A program made the position numbers and the translations under genes. Under the pieces are notes generated by a model. The model was not told the origin of the DNA. It ran no database searches and saw only the letters and a list, made by a program, of their open reading frames with translations. Positions 18,334 through 27,497 of a stretch of DNA of 64,000 nt are shown piece by piece. This DNA comes from Candidatus Kosakonia sp. 282A-S69 (lineage in GTDB: Bacteria; Pseudomonadota; Gammaproteobacteria; Enterobacterales; Enterobacteriaceae). The stretch is taken from the NCBI RefSeq assembly GCF_029433855.1, contig NZ_JAROAU010000003.1, positions 926,729-990,728 on the forward strand. Direction: 5' to 3'. Every line of letters starts with the position of its first letter. The stretch's first letter is position 1.

Positions 18334-19395
18334 ATGAACGATGCGACGTTAACCGATGATCAATGCTGGCAGGCTGTGCTGGCGCGCGACGCGCAGGCCG
18401 ATGGTCAGTTTGTTTTTGCCGTGCTGACCACGGCGATTTTTTGCCGCCCCTCCTGCACGGCGCGGCGCGCCCTGCGCCAGAATGTCCGCTTCTATAGGGA
18501 TGTCCCCAGCGCGCTGGAAGCGGGCTTTCGTCCCTGCAAACGCTGCCAGCCGGATAAAACCCATCCGCAGCAGCAGCGGCTGGAGAAGATTGCCGCCGCG
18601 TGTCGTTTGCTGGAGCAGGATCTACCGGTGACGCTGGCAGAGCTTGCCGCAGCGGTTGCCATGAGCCCCTACCATTTCCACCGTCTGTTTAAAGCGGTGA
18701 CCGGCGTGACGCCGAAAGCCTGGCAGCAAGCGTTTCGCGCCCGGCGTTTACGCGCAACGCTTGCGAAGCGCGGAACCATTACCGATGCGGTGCTGGCCGC
18801 AGGGTTCCCGGACAGCAGCAGCTACTATCGAAAGGCGGACGCCGCGCTTGGCATGACCGCCCGCGCCTTTCGCCGCGGCGGCTCAGGCTCCCCGGTCTGG
18901 TTTACGCTGACAGAGTGTACGCTGGGGCGCTGCCTGGTGGCGGAGAGTGAACGTGGCATCTGCGCCGTGTTGCTGGCGGGGAGTGATGAGGCGTTACTGG
19001 CGCAGCTCAATGACCTTTTCCCCCATGCCCGCCAGGTAGCGGACGACCCGGAATTTACCGCGCGCGTTGAGCAGGTCATTGCGCATGTCGAAAGGCCGGA
19101 TTCGCCCTTTAATCTGCCGCTCGATTTACGCGGCACCGCGTTTCAGCTGCAGGTCTGGCAAGCCCTGCGCCAGATCCCGGCAGGGGAGAGGGTCAGTTAC
19201 CAGGTACTGGCGCGCACTATCGGCAAGCCCGGCGCGGTGAGAGCCGTCGCCAGCGCCTGTGCGGCGAATAAGCTGGCGGTTATTGTTCCCTGCCACCGCG
19301 TGGTACGCCAGAGCGGGGCGCTCTCCGGCTACCGCTGGGGCGCCGAACGCAAAGCGCAGCTGCTGGCGCGCGAAGCTAATCAACAGGAGACCTGA
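18334..19395 (+). CDS. ada: Bifunctional methylation-response activator and O6-alkylguanine-DNA alkyltransferase
   Basis: Repairs methylphosphotriesters through its N-terminal Cys and O6-methylguanine through its C-terminal Cys, and activates ada-alkB and other genes once methylated. The ATG at 18334 gives 353 aa (E. coli 354) and has TAAGGAG at 18321-18327; an in-frame ATG at 18271 lies inside the promoter. Zinc/acceptor cysteines at 37, 41, 68 and 71 (IFCRPSC, FRPCKRC). AraC-type HTH about 90-180. Methyltransferase active site VPCHRV with Cys320. The stop overlaps the alkB start. Confidence 0.97.
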   Translation: MNDATLTDDQCWQAVLARDAQADGQFVFAVLTTAIFCRPSCTARRALRQNVRFYRDVPSALEAGFRPCKRCQPDKTHPQQQRLEKIAAACRLLEQDLPVTLAELAAAVAMSPYHFHRLFKAVTGVTPKAWQQAFRARRLRATLAKRGTITDAVLAAGFPDSSSYYRKADAALGMTARAFRRGGSGSPVWFTLTECTLGRCLVAESERGICAVLLAGSDEALLAQLNDLFPHARQVADDPEFTARVEQVIAHVERPDSPFNLPLDLRGTAFQLQVWQALRQIPAGERVSYQVLARTIGKPGAVRAVASACAANKLAVIVPCHRVVRQSGALSGYRWGAERKAQLLAREANQQET

Positions 19396-20051
19396 TGCTC
19401 GATCTGTTTGCCGATGAACAACCGTGGCAGGAGCCGCTGGCACCGGGTGCCGTGGTTTTACGCCGTTTTGCCCTTGCGCACAGCGAGGCGCTGATGCGCG
19501 GTATCGCCGATGTGGTCAGCGTTGCGCCACTGCGCCATATGGTCACCCCCGGGGGGTATACCATGTCCGTTGCCATGACTAACTGTGGGCAGCTTGGCTG
19601 GACGACGGACAAGCGCGGTTATCTCTATGATGCCGCCGATCCGCAGACGCAGCGCCCGTGGCCTGCGATGCCACAGGCGTTTATCACGCTCTGCAATGCG
19701 GCAAGTGCCGCTGCCGGCTACCCCGATTTCCGCCCGGATGCTTGCCTTATCAACCGCTATGCGCCGGGGGCGAAACTCTCGCTGCATCAGGATAAGGATG
19801 AGCCGGATCTGCGTGCGCCGATTGTCTCCGTTTCGCTCGGCCTGCCGGCGGTCTTCCAGTTCGGCGGGTTGAAACGCAGCGATCCGCTACAGCGTCTGCT
19901 GCTGGAGCATGGCGATGTGGTGGTGTGGGGCGGGGAATCGCGCCTCTTTTATCACGGCATTGCGCCGCTGAAGCCGGGATACCATCCGCTGACCGGCGAG
20001 TGTCGCTATAACCTCACTTTCCGCCAGGCAGGCAACAGCGAACAAAAATAA
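19395..20051 (+). CDS. alkB: DNA oxidative demethylase AlkB
   Basis: Fe(II)/2-oxoglutarate dioxygenase that removes 1-methyladenine and 3-methylcytosine lesions from DNA. It has 218 aa (E. coli 216). The iron ligands fall at His131, Asp133 (LHQDKD) and His187 (FYHGIAP), the same numbers as in E. coli; the 2OG-binding RYNLTFR follows near the C-terminus. ATG at 19395 shares a base with the ada stop (TGATG), so the two are translationally coupled. Confidence 0.97.
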   Translation: MLDLFADEQPWQEPLAPGAVVLRRFALAHSEALMRGIADVVSVAPLRHMVTPGGYTMSVAMTNCGQLGWTTDKRGYLYDAADPQTQRPWPAMPQAFITLCNAASAAAGYPDFRPDACLINRYAPGAKLSLHQDKDEPDLRAPIVSVSLGLPAVFQFGGLKRSDPLQRLLLEHGDVVVWGGESRLFYHGIAPLKPGYHPLTGECRYNLTFRQAGNSEQK

Positions 20052-20068
20052 GAATTATTCTTGATGAA

Positions 20069-20103
20069 AACAGGCAGCCGTTTAAACTGCTGGCTGTTTT
20101 TAT
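20069..20103 (+). terminator. ada-alkB terminator
   Basis: Imperfect 10-bp stem (20069-20078 with 20089-20098, one mismatch) and a T-rich tail, 18 bp after alkB and just before yojI. Confidence 0.7.
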
Positions 20104-20118
20104 TGACCGGATACGCTT

Positions 20119-21762
20119 ATGGAACTTCTCCTTCTTGTCTGGCGGCAGTATCGCTGGCCGTTTGTGGCGGTACTGGCGCTGACGCTTGCCAGCGCGGCAA
20201 TGGGCATCGGGCTGATTGCTTTTATTAACCAGCGCCTGATTGAATCCGTTGATCTCTCCCTTGCCGTGCTGCCGGAGTTCCTCGGCCTGCTGCTGCTGTT
20301 GATGGCTGTCACCCTCGGCTCGCAGCTGGCGCTGACCACTCTTGGCCACCACTTTGTCTACCGCCTGCGCAGCGAGTTTATCAAGCGTCTCCTCGATACG
20401 CCGATTGAGCGCATCGAGCAGTTGGGCAGCGCCTCGCTGCTGGCCGGGCTGACCAGCGATGTGCGCAACATCACCATCGCTTTTGTGCGCCTGCCGGAGC
20501 TGGTGCAGGGGATTATCCTCACCGTCGGCTCCTGCCTCTATCTCGCCATGCTCTCCGGCAAGATGTTACTGATCACCGCGATTTGGATGGTGCTGACCAT
20601 CTGGGGCGGTTTTTTGCTGGTGTCACGCGTTTACAAACATATGGCGACCCTGCGCGAGACGGAAGATAAACTCTATGCCGATTTCCAGACGGTGCTTGAA
20701 GGGCGCAAAGAGCTCACGCTCAACCGCGAGCGCGCCGAGCACGTGTTTGAAAAGATGTACCTGCCGGATGCGCGCGAATATCGCCACCATATTATCCGCG
20801 CCGATACCTTCCATCTGAGCGCGGTAAACTGGTCGAATATCATGATGCTGGGCGCAATTGGCCTGGTGTTCTGGATGGCGAACGGACTGGGCTGGGCGAA
20901 TACCAATGTCGCGGCTACCTACTCCTTAACGCTGCTCTTTCTGCGCACGCCGCTGCTCTCCGCCGTCGGCGCGCTGCCGACGCTGCTCACCGCCCAGGTG
21001 GCGTTTCGCAAACTCAAGCAGTTTGCGCTGGCGCCTTACCGGCCAGGGTTCCCGCGCCCGCAGGCTTTCCCCGGCTGGCAAACCCTTGAGCTGCGCGATG
21101 TCACCTTTAAATACCAGGATAACGACTTTGCTATCGGGCCCATTAATATGACCCTCAAGCGCGGCGAACTGGTGTTTCTGATTGGCGGTAACGGCAGCGG
21201 AAAATCAACCCTGGCGATGCTGCTGACCGGCCTCTATCAGCCACTTTCCGGTGAGATCCTGCTGGATGGCAAACCGATGGCGCAGGATAAACCGGAAGAT
21301 TACCGCAAGCTCTTCTCCGCGGTGTTTACCGATGTCTGGCTGTTTGACGAATTGCTTGGTCCACAAGGGCAGCAGGCCGATCCGGCGCTGGTGGCAAAGT
21401 GGCTTGAGCAGTTAAAAATGTCGCACAAGCTGGAGCTTGAAAACGGCAAAATCCTCAACCTGAAGCTCTCAAAAGGGCAGAAGAAGCGCGTTGCGTTGCT
21501 GCTGGCGCTGGCGGAAGAACGCGATATCCTGCTGCTGGATGAGTGGGCGGCGGATCAGGACCCGCACTTCCGGCGTGACTTCTACCAGGTGCTGTTGCCG
21601 CTGATGCAGCAGATGGGCAAAACCATCTTCGCCATCAGCCATGACGATCACTACTTTATTCACGCCGATCGCCTGCTGGAGATGCGCAGCGGCCACTTAA
21701 GCGAGCTGCTGGGTGAAGAGCGTCAGCTCGCCTCCCGTGACGCTGTTTCACGCACGGCGTAA
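20119..21762 (+). CDS. yojI: ABC exporter YojI (microcin J25 efflux type)
   Basis: Half-size ABC exporter with a fused membrane domain (six TM helices within about 1-310) and nucleotide-binding domain; 547 aa, as in E. coli. With TolC, E. coli YojI exports microcin J25, and it belongs to the cyclic peptide exporter group. Walker [10 protein letters not shown] near residue 356, signature KLSKGQKKR, Walker [13 protein letters not shown]-loop FAISHDDHY. The signature lacks the usual LSGGQ glycines, which is normal for this subfamily. Starts at ATG 20119 with a poor ribosome site. Confidence 0.94.
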   Translation: MELLLLVWRQYRWPFVAVLALTLASAAMGIGLIAFINQRLIESVDLSLAVLPEFLGLLLLLMAVTLGSQLALTTLGHHFVYRLRSEFIKRLLDTPIERIEQLGSASLLAGLTSDVRNITIAFVRLPELVQGIILTVGSCLYLAMLSGKMLLITAIWMVLTIWGGFLLVSRVYKHMATLRETEDKLYADFQTVLEGRKELTLNRERAEHVFEKMYLPDAREYRHHIIRADTFHLSAVNWSNIMMLGAIGLVFWMANGLGWANTNVAATYSLTLLFLRTPLLSAVGALPTLLTAQVAFRKLKQFALAPYRPGFPRPQAFPGWQTLELRDVTFKYQDNDFAIGPINMTLKRGELVFLIGGNGSGKSTLAMLLTGLYQPLSGEILLDGKPMAQDKPEDYRKLFSAVFTDVWLFDELLGPQGQQADPALVAKWLEQLKMSHKLELENGKILNLKLSKGQKKRVALLLALAEERDILLLDEWAADQDPHFRRDFYQVLLPLMQQMGKTIFAISHDDHYFIHADRLLEMRSGHLSELLGEERQLASRDAVSRTA

Positions 21763-21768
21763 TCACCA

Positions 21769-21806
21769 CGCTCCCTGCTGAACCGGGGAGCGATGCCGTT
21801 TTTTTA
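21769..21806 (+). terminator. yojI terminator
   Basis: Stem CGCTCCC / GGGAGCG (21769-21775, 21786-21792) followed by ATGCCG and seven T residues, just after the yojI stop. Confidence 0.7.
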
Positions 21807-21903
21807 TCCAAACAACCCCACCGTTGAGCCTTTTTTTCGCGCCTGGCGCTATGCTTAAGGCTATTCCGCCCGGATAAGAGGGCGCTTTCGATTCAGGATT
21901 GTC

Positions 21904-23340
21904 ATGCCGGTTATTAAAAAGAACAGTGTCAAACTGCGCGAAGAAGAGCGCGCGCGTCTTATCTGGTTGCTCACTACCCATAAAGCCCTGACCGCCACGC
22001 TGTTGGGCGAAATCACGCTGGTGGAGCAGGTGAACAGTGAGGTGCTCGATCAGCATCTGCTTGAAGTTCGCGCGCTCGCCTCCCATCTGCCGCCGCCGGA
22101 CCTGGCCGATACCCTCGAAGCGCTGCCAGTGATGGAACGCCATGCGCTGTGGCGGGTGATTGAAGATGACAAGCGCGGCAAGGTGCTGCTCGAAGCCTCG
22201 GAAAATGTCTGGGACGATCTGATTGATGAGATGAGTGACCGCGCATTGCTGGATGCGCTGGAGACCCTCAATATTGATGAGCAGATCTACCTGGTGCAGC
22301 ATCTTCCGCGCAACCTGACCGGGCGCATGATGGCAACGCTGCCGCCGAAAGAGCGCGCGCGGGTGCGCCAGGTGATGCGTTACGGCAAAAACTGCGTCGG
22401 CGCGATCATGGAGTTTGAGGTGATCACCATCCGCGCGGAGGTTACGCTGGCAGCCGTTCAGCGCTACTTACGCCGCCTGGGAAAGATGCCGGAGAACACC
22501 GACAAGCTGTTTGTTGTCGATCGCGACAACCGCCTTACTGGTGAGCTGACGCTGCAAGCCCTGCTCATTAACGCCACCGATCGTGAAGTAGGCGAAGTGA
22601 TGGAGAGCGATCCCATCACCTTCCTGCCGGAAGAGGAGGCGGAGCGTGTCGCGCGCACCTTTGAGCGTGACAACCTGCTTAGCGCAGCGGTGGTTGATGA
22701 GAACGGCACTCTGATGGGGCGCCTGACCGTCGATGAGATCCTCGACGTGGTCTATGAAGAGACCGATAACGATATGCGTCAGATGGGTGGCCTGAGTGCC
22801 GAAGAGGATGTGTTTGCGCCCGTCACCAAAGCGGTTAAGTCACGCTGGGCATGGCTGGCGCTTAACCTCTGTACCGCGTTTATTGCCTCACGTGTGATTG
22901 ATGGTTTTGAACACACCATCTCGCAACTGGTGGCGCTGGCCTCGTTGATGCCGATTGTTGCCGGTATTGGCGGTAACACCGGCAATCAAACCATCACCAT
23001 GATTGTGCGTGCCCTGGCGTTGCAAAACATTCAGCCGGGCAACTTCTCGTTTCTTATTCTGCGCGAAATGGGCGTCGCGTTAATCAACGGCGTGGTGTGG
23101 GGCGGCCTGATGGGCTGCATCACCTGGTGGCTGTATGGCGACCCGGCGCTGGGTGGCGTGATGATGCTGGCGATGGTGCTAAACCTGCTGATGGCGGCAT
23201 TAATGGGGGTGCTGATCCCGATGCTCATGATCCGGCTGGGGCGCGACCCGGCGGTCGGCTCCAGCGTGATGATCACCGCCATTACCGACACCGGTGGCTT
23301 CTTTATTTTTCTGGGTCTGGCGACGCTTTTCTTGCTGTAA
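21904..23340 (+). CDS. mgtE: Magnesium transporter MgtE
   Basis: Mg2+-gated Mg2+ channel of the MgtE/SLC41 family. It has 478 aa in the classical layout: MgtE N domain with helical repeats (about 35-140, LPPPDLADTLEALP), tandem CBS domains (about 150-275), a plug helix, then five TM helices from about 310. The family pore signature IVAGIGGNTGNQ is intact, as is the C-terminal AITDTGGFFIFLG. Not found at this place in K-12. The 3' end overlaps the convergent sulP gene by 38 bp. The leader (21807-21903) holds a short CGCCC/GGGCG stem but nothing I recognise as a known Mg riboswitch. Confidence 0.93.
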   Translation: MPVIKKNSVKLREEERARLIWLLTTHKALTATLLGEITLVEQVNSEVLDQHLLEVRALASHLPPPDLADTLEALPVMERHALWRVIEDDKRGKVLLEASENVWDDLIDEMSDRALLDALETLNIDEQIYLVQHLPRNLTGRMMATLPPKERARVRQVMRYGKNCVGAIMEFEVITIRAEVTLAAVQRYLRRLGKMPENTDKLFVVDRDNRLTGELTLQALLINATDREVGEVMESDPITFLPEEEAERVARTFERDNLLSAAVVDENGTLMGRLTVDEILDVVYEETDNDMRQMGGLSAEEDVFAPVTKAVKSRWAWLALNLCTAFIASRVIDGFEHTISQLVALASLMPIVAGIGGNTGNQTITMIVRALALQNIQPGNFSFLILREMGVALINGVVWGGLMGCITWWLYGDPALGGVMMLAMVLNLLMAALMGVLIPMLMIRLGRDPAVGSSVMITAITDTGGFFIFLGLATLFLL

Positions 23341-24538
23341 ACAGCGACTTTTCCCGCCACTTCGCCGGTGTAATCGCCAGCGCTATCACCCCGGCAACCA
23401 CGCCAATCGCCAGGTTGCCGGTGCTGACGGTCGCTATCACCGTTATCACCATCACCACGCTCTCGACGAAAGGCGCCTGCTTCAGGTTGTCTGGCTTGAG
23501 GCTTCCCCAGTTAAAGGTCTTGAAGGCGACAATCACCATAATCCCGGCCAGCACCACCATCGGGATTTTCGCCATCACTTCACTTAGCGCCGTCACCAGC
23601 AGCAGCAATACCAGCGCGGCGGCAACGGTTGAGAGGCGCGTGCGGCCTTTGCCCATCTCCACGTTAACGATGGTTTGTCCAATCATTGCGCAACCCGCGA
23701 TGCCGCCATAGAAACCGGCAAGAATATTGGCGATGCCAAGCCCGGCACTTTCACGCCCCTTATTCGATGGCGTATGCGTTAAATCGTCGACCAGTTTGGC
23801 GGTCAGCAGCGACTCCATCAGCCCGACAAAGGCAATGCTCAGCGCGCAGGGCCAGATAATGCTCAGCGTATGCAAGTTAAACGGCACCAGCCAGGCGGTC
23901 AGCCCCGGCAGGCCGCCCTGCATCGGGCCTTCATCGCCCACGGTCGGTAACAGCTGGCCGCTAAAGATGGTATAGGCGGTGAGCACGACAATGGCGACCA
24001 GCGGCGCAGGCACACTTTTCAGCCAGCGCGGTAGCCACAGCACAATCAGCAGCGTCAGGGCGAAGAGCGCCAGAATAAGCGGATTTTTACTCCAGAAGTG
24101 GGGTACCTGGGCAAAGAAGATCAGAATACCGAGGGCGTTAACAAACCCGGTCATCACCGCATGAGGGATAAATCGCATCAGCCGTGCCATGCCGGTCACG
24201 CCGAAGATAATCTGGATCACACCCGCCAGTAATACCGCAGGCAAAATGTATTCCACCCCATTTTGATTAACCATCGGACCGATAACCAGTGCGACTGACC
24301 CGGCGGCTGCTGTCACCATCGCCGGACGACCGCCCAGAATGGACATCGCGAAGCAGAGCACAACCGAGGCGATCAGGCTCACTTTCGGGTCAACGCCGGC
24401 AATCACCGAGAAGGAGATCACTTCCGGGATCAGCGCCAGCGCAGTAATGACACCGGCTAAAATTTCACGTGTAAACAGCTTCGGCGAGCGCAGTACGGCG
24501 CTTACCTGAGAAGAGGAGGGGAGAGTTTTGTCGGTCAT
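23303..24538 (-). CDS. SulP family inorganic anion transporter without STAS domain
   Basis: Membrane transporter of the SulP/SLC26 family; substrate unknown (sulfate, bicarbonate or dicarboxylate are all possible). The ATG at 24538 gives 411 aa beginning MTDKTLPSSS; upstream in-frame starts add a segment running into AT-rich intergenic DNA. The SulP core is clear: LAGVITALALIPEVISFSVIAG (TM1), the PAMVTAAAGSVALVIGP segment (TM3) and FVGLMESLL. The protein ends soon after the last TM with a short charged tail, so the cytoplasmic STAS domain seen in DauA/YchM is absent. Convergent with and overlapping mgtE; divergent from mqo. Confidence 0.88.
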   Translation of the reverse strand: MTDKTLPSSSQVSAVLRSPKLFTREILAGVITALALIPEVISFSVIAGVDPKVSLIASVVLCFAMSILGGRPAMVTAAAGSVALVIGPMVNQNGVEYILPAVLLAGVIQIIFGVTGMARLMRFIPHAVMTGFVNALGILIFFAQVPHFWSKNPLILALFALTLLIVLWLPRWLKSVPAPLVAIVVLTAYTIFSGQLLPTVGDEGPMQGGLPGLTAWLVPFNLHTLSIIWPCALSIAFVGLMESLLTAKLVDDLTHTPSNKGRESAGLGIANILAGFYGGIAGCAMIGQTIVNVEMGKGRTRLSTVAAALVLLLLVTALSEVMAKIPMVVLAGIMVIVAFKTFNWGSLKPDNLKQAPFVESVVMVITVIATVSTGNLAIGVVAGVIALAITPAKWREKSLFTARKASPDPEK

Positions 24539-24701
24539 AACGTTCCGCGAGTGGAGAGTGCCATAAAAGTAGAGGCAAACGGCATCCATGCGTTTGGCAA
24601 AGCGCAGAATAATAGCAGATTCAGACGGTACGCGGGCAACAATTAGTGTTAAAACTAATGCATAAAAGCAACTTATTAGTAACATTTATATAATTATTAT
24701 T

Positions 24702-24717
24702 TAATGTTTAAACATTA
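24702..24717. promoter_or_regulatory. 16-bp perfect palindrome between sulP and mqo
   Basis: TAATGTTTAAACATTA is a perfect palindrome in the AT-rich 276-bp divergent region between sulP (24538) and mqo (24815). ArcA represses mqo in E. coli and binds AT-rich GTTAA-type repeats, which makes it one candidate binder; nothing in the sequence proves this. Confidence 0.5.
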
Positions 24718-24814
24718 TTTAAATCTCGACTTTTAAGTGCTACGTTAGACGAGCTAACGATTTAACCCTCTATAAATGCGAATAAAGCAGCACTAAAAGT
24801 AAGGCAATTTCATC

Positions 24815-26470
24815 ATGAAAAGAATGACTGCCAGGCTGTTTTCGATGGCTGTCGGGCTTAATGCTGTCTCAAAAGCAGCAGATGCGTCCGCATCGAAAGA
24901 GCAGGAAACAGATGTGCTTTTAATCGGTGGTGGGATCATGAGTGCCACGTTGGGAACCTGGCTTTCGGATCTTGAACCGGACTGGTCAATTACGATGGTG
25001 GAGCGTCTCGACGCCCTGGCGCAAGAGAGTTCAAACGGCTGGAACAACGCCGGTACAGGGCATGCCGCCCTGATGGAACTCAACTACACCCCCCGCAGCG
25101 CGGACGGCTCTGTCAGCATCAAAAAAGCGATTGAGATCAACGAAGCGTTTCGCATCTCTCGCCAGTTCTGGGCGCACCAGGTGAAGAGCGGTGTGCTGCG
25201 CGACCCGCGCTCCTTTATCAATACTGTGCCGCATATGAGCCTCGTCTGGGGCGACGATAACGTCAACTTCCTGCGCGCGCGCTATAAAGCGCTGCAGCAG
25301 TGCTCCCTGTTTCGCGGCATGCGCTACTCCGAAGATCCTGAGCAGATCAAACAGTGGGCACCATTGGTGATGGAAGGGCGCGATGCCACGCAAAAAATTG
25401 CTGCCACGCGCACGGAGATTGGCACCGATGTTAACTTTGGTGAACTGACGCGCCAGATGATCGGCTCGCTGCAGAAGAAAGCAAACTTTGCCCTGCAACT
25501 CGCTACCGAAGTGCGCGGTTTGAAGCGCAATGCTGACCAGAGCTGGAGCGTGACCCTGCATAACCTGAACAGCGGTGCTGAGCAGGTAATCAAAGCAAAA
25601 TTTATCTTTATCGGTGCCGGCGGGGCGGCGCTGAAGCTGTTACAGCAATCCGGTATTCCGGAAGCCGCCGATTATGCCGGTTTCCCGGTGGGTGGACAGT
25701 TCCTGGTGGCGGAAGATCCGGCGGTGGTGAATCACCATCTGGCGAAAGTGTATGGTCAGGCGACCGTTGGTGCGCCGCCGATGTCGGTGCCGCATATCGA
25801 TACGCGCATTATTGATGGCAAACGGGTGCTGCTCTTCGGGCCATTCGCCACCTTCTCCACGCGTTTTTTGAAAAACGGATCGCTGTGGGATCTGCTGCGT
25901 TCAACCAATTCATCCAATATTTTGCCGATGCTGACGGTCGGGATGACCAACTTCAGCCTGGTGAAATACCTGGTGAACCAGGTGCTGCAGAATGAGGATG
26001 ACCGTTTTGATGCCCTGCGTGAATACTATCCGCTGGCGCAAAAAGAGGACTGGCGTTTGTGGCAGGCAGGGCAGCGGGTGCAGATTATCAAGCGTGAAGC
26101 CGGTAAAGGCGGCGTGCTACGCCTGGGCACAGAAGTGGTCAGTGACAAAGAGGGGACCATTGCCGCACTACTTGGCGCATCACCGGGTGCGTCAACCGCA
26201 GCGCCGATCATGCTCGAACTGATGGAGAAGGTGTTTACTGAGCGTTTCGCTTCAGAAGCCTGGCAAACTAAGCTCCGGGAGATTATTCCCTCGTTCGGTA
26301 CCGAGCTGAATGGCAATATCGAAGCCGCCGACGCCGAGCTGCGCTACACCAGTGAAATCCTGGGTCTGAAGTGTGACGAATCGATGGTTGCGGACATTAC
26401 GCCGCCGGTGCAGAAGCCGGTGGCGCAGCCGCATCACGATGATGAGCAGGTTGCGGATATCGCGCTGTAA
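24815..26470 (+). CDS. mqo: Malate:quinone oxidoreductase
   Basis: Membrane-associated FAD enzyme oxidising malate to oxaloacetate with electrons to quinone; TCA cycle. It has 551 aa (E. coli 548). N-terminal signal-like hydrophobic stretch, then Rossmann FAD motif [13 protein letters not shown] near residue 36, the Mqo signature [22 protein letters not shown], and [11 protein letters not shown]. The C-terminus ends VADIAL as in E. coli. ATG at 24815 preceded by TAAGG (24800-24804). Confidence 0.97.
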   Translation: MKRMTARLFSMAVGLNAVSKAADASASKEQETDVLLIGGGIMSATLGTWLSDLEPDWSITMVERLDALAQESSNGWNNAGTGHAALMELNYTPRSADGSVSIKKAIEINEAFRISRQFWAHQVKSGVLRDPRSFINTVPHMSLVWGDDNVNFLRARYKALQQCSLFRGMRYSEDPEQIKQWAPLVMEGRDATQKIAATRTEIGTDVNFGELTRQMIGSLQKKANFALQLATEVRGLKRNADQSWSVTLHNLNSGAEQVIKAKFIFIGAGGAALKLLQQSGIPEAADYAGFPVGGQFLVAEDPAVVNHHLAKVYGQATVGAPPMSVPHIDTRIIDGKRVLLFGPFATFSTRFLKNGSLWDLLRSTNSSNILPMLTVGMTNFSLVKYLVNQVLQNEDDRFDALREYYPLAQKEDWRLWQAGQRVQIIKREAGKGGVLRLGTEVVSDKEGTIAALLGASPGASTAAPIMLELMEKVFTERFASEAWQTKLREIIPSFGTELNGNIEAADAELRYTSEILGLKCDESMVADITPPVQKPVAQPHHDDEQVADIAL

Positions 26471-26475
26471 CGCAG

Positions 26476-26505
26476 AAAATCCCGGCCAGATGGCCGGGAT
26501 TTTTC
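26476..26505. terminator. Bidirectional terminator between mqo and queH
   Basis: Perfect stem AATCCCGGCCA / TGGCCGGGATT with a 2-nt GA core, flanked by A-run and T-run, between the convergent stops at 26470 and 26510. Confidence 0.9.
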
Positions 26506-26509
26506 ATCT

Positions 26510-27166
26510 CTATTCCTGATCGTCCCCGTAATAGAGCTTGCCAATTTTAATCAGTGGTCGGCCCTGAGATTTACGGTGCAGATTGCTGTCACGCAAAGAG
26601 TAGACGCAGCCGCAGTACTCCTGCTGATAGAAGCGCTCCCGTTTGCTGATCTCAATCATCCTTGCCGAGCCGCCCTGCTTGCGCCAGTTGTAGTCCCAGT
26701 AGACCATTTCCGGATAGTGCGCCGCCGCGCGCTGGCCGCAGTCATTGATTTGCTGCATATTTTTCCAGCGAGAAATGCCCAGCGAACTGCTGATAGCTTT
26801 GAAGCCGTGCTCATGGGCATAGAGCGCCGTACGCTCAAAGCGCATATCAAAACACATTGTGCAGCGCACGCCGCGCTCAGGCTCCCACTCCATCCCTTTC
26901 GCCCGCTCGAACCAGTTGTCGGTGTCATAATCCGCGTCGACAAAGGGCACGCCGTGCTTCTCAGCAAAGCGGATATTCTCCTCTTTGCGCAGTTCATACT
27001 CTTTTTGCGGATGGATGTTCGGGTTATAGAAGAAGATGGTGTAGTCGATACCGGAAGCCTGGATCGCTTCCATCACTTCACCCGAGCAGGGTGCGCAGCA
27101 GGAGTGGAGCAGCAGTTTATCGGCCCCGTTGGGCAGCTGGAGTTGTGGACGGTTTAAGTCGGACAT
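26510..27166 (-). CDS. queH: Epoxyqueuosine reductase QueH
   Basis: Iron-sulfur enzyme for the last step of queuosine tRNA modification (epoxyqueuosine to queuosine), the non-homologous alternative to the cobalamin-dependent QueG. It has 218 aa from the ATG at 27166; a GTG at 27175 would add three residues. Family cysteines are all visible: HSCCAPC at 23, 24 and 27, RCTMC at 102 and 105, and CGC at 185 and 187. Other family segments are [17 protein letters not shown] and [12 protein letters not shown]. Not present in K-12 at this place. Convergent with mqo, upstream of nothing obvious. Confidence 0.9.
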   Translation of the reverse strand: MSDLNRPQLQLPNGADKLLLHSCCAPCSGEVMEAIQASGIDYTIFFYNPNIHPQKEYELRKEENIRFAEKHGVPFVDADYDTDNWFERAKGMEWEPERGVRCTMCFDMRFERTALYAHEHGFKAISSSLGISRWKNMQQINDCGQRAAAHYPEMVYWDYNWRKQGGSARMIEISKRERFYQQEYCGCVYSLRDSNLHRKSQGRPLIKIGKLYYGDDQE

Positions 27167-27264
27167 AGGTTTCACTCATCATAACAGGCATGAATTTGTC
27201 TCTATGTTAACATCCTGATTACGAATTGCTTACCCGTTTGCCGATCGAAAGACTTTTTCACGGG

Positions 27265-27303
27265 CAAAAAAAACAGCAAGTTAAAATAACTTGCTGTTTT
27301 TTC
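27265..27303 (-). terminator. tRNA-Pro terminator
   Basis: Twelve-bp perfect stem AACAGCAAGTTA / TAACTTGCTGTT (27272-27283, 27287-27298) with a 3-nt loop and a long T-run on the minus strand, 42 nt beyond the tRNA 3' end. Confidence 0.9.
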
Positions 27304-27344
27304 TCGTCTTGCCCGAGTGAAGCAGGCAACACGGCGGGGAATTT

Positions 27345-27421
27345 TGGTCGGCACGAGAGGATTTGAACCTCCGACCCCTGACACCCCATGACAGTGCGCT
27401 ACCAGGCTGCGCTACGTGCCG
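27345..27421 (-). tRNA. proL: tRNA-Pro, anticodon GGG
   Basis: 77-nt tRNA read on the minus strand, starting CGGCACGTAGCGCAGCC and ending CTCTCGTGCCGACCA with encoded CCA. The acceptor stem CGGCACG pairs with CGTGCCG, the D-loop has GCCTGGTAG, the anticodon loop is CATGGGGTG (anticodon GGG, codon CCC), and the T-arm is GGAGGTTCAAATCCTC. Same location (before yejM) as proL in E. coli. Confidence 0.97.
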
Positions 27422-27497
27422 ACATGTGGCGCTAATACTACCCGTTTCTTGCCCGATTGCAAGAGCGGGACAGGCTGAGTGATTCATAAATAATCAA

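Noticed and set aside
27345-27421. Prophage or island attachment site at tRNA-Pro
   Set aside because: No integrase, no direct repeat of the tRNA 3' end and no foreign-looking genes nearby, even though a gene block is missing here relative to K-12.
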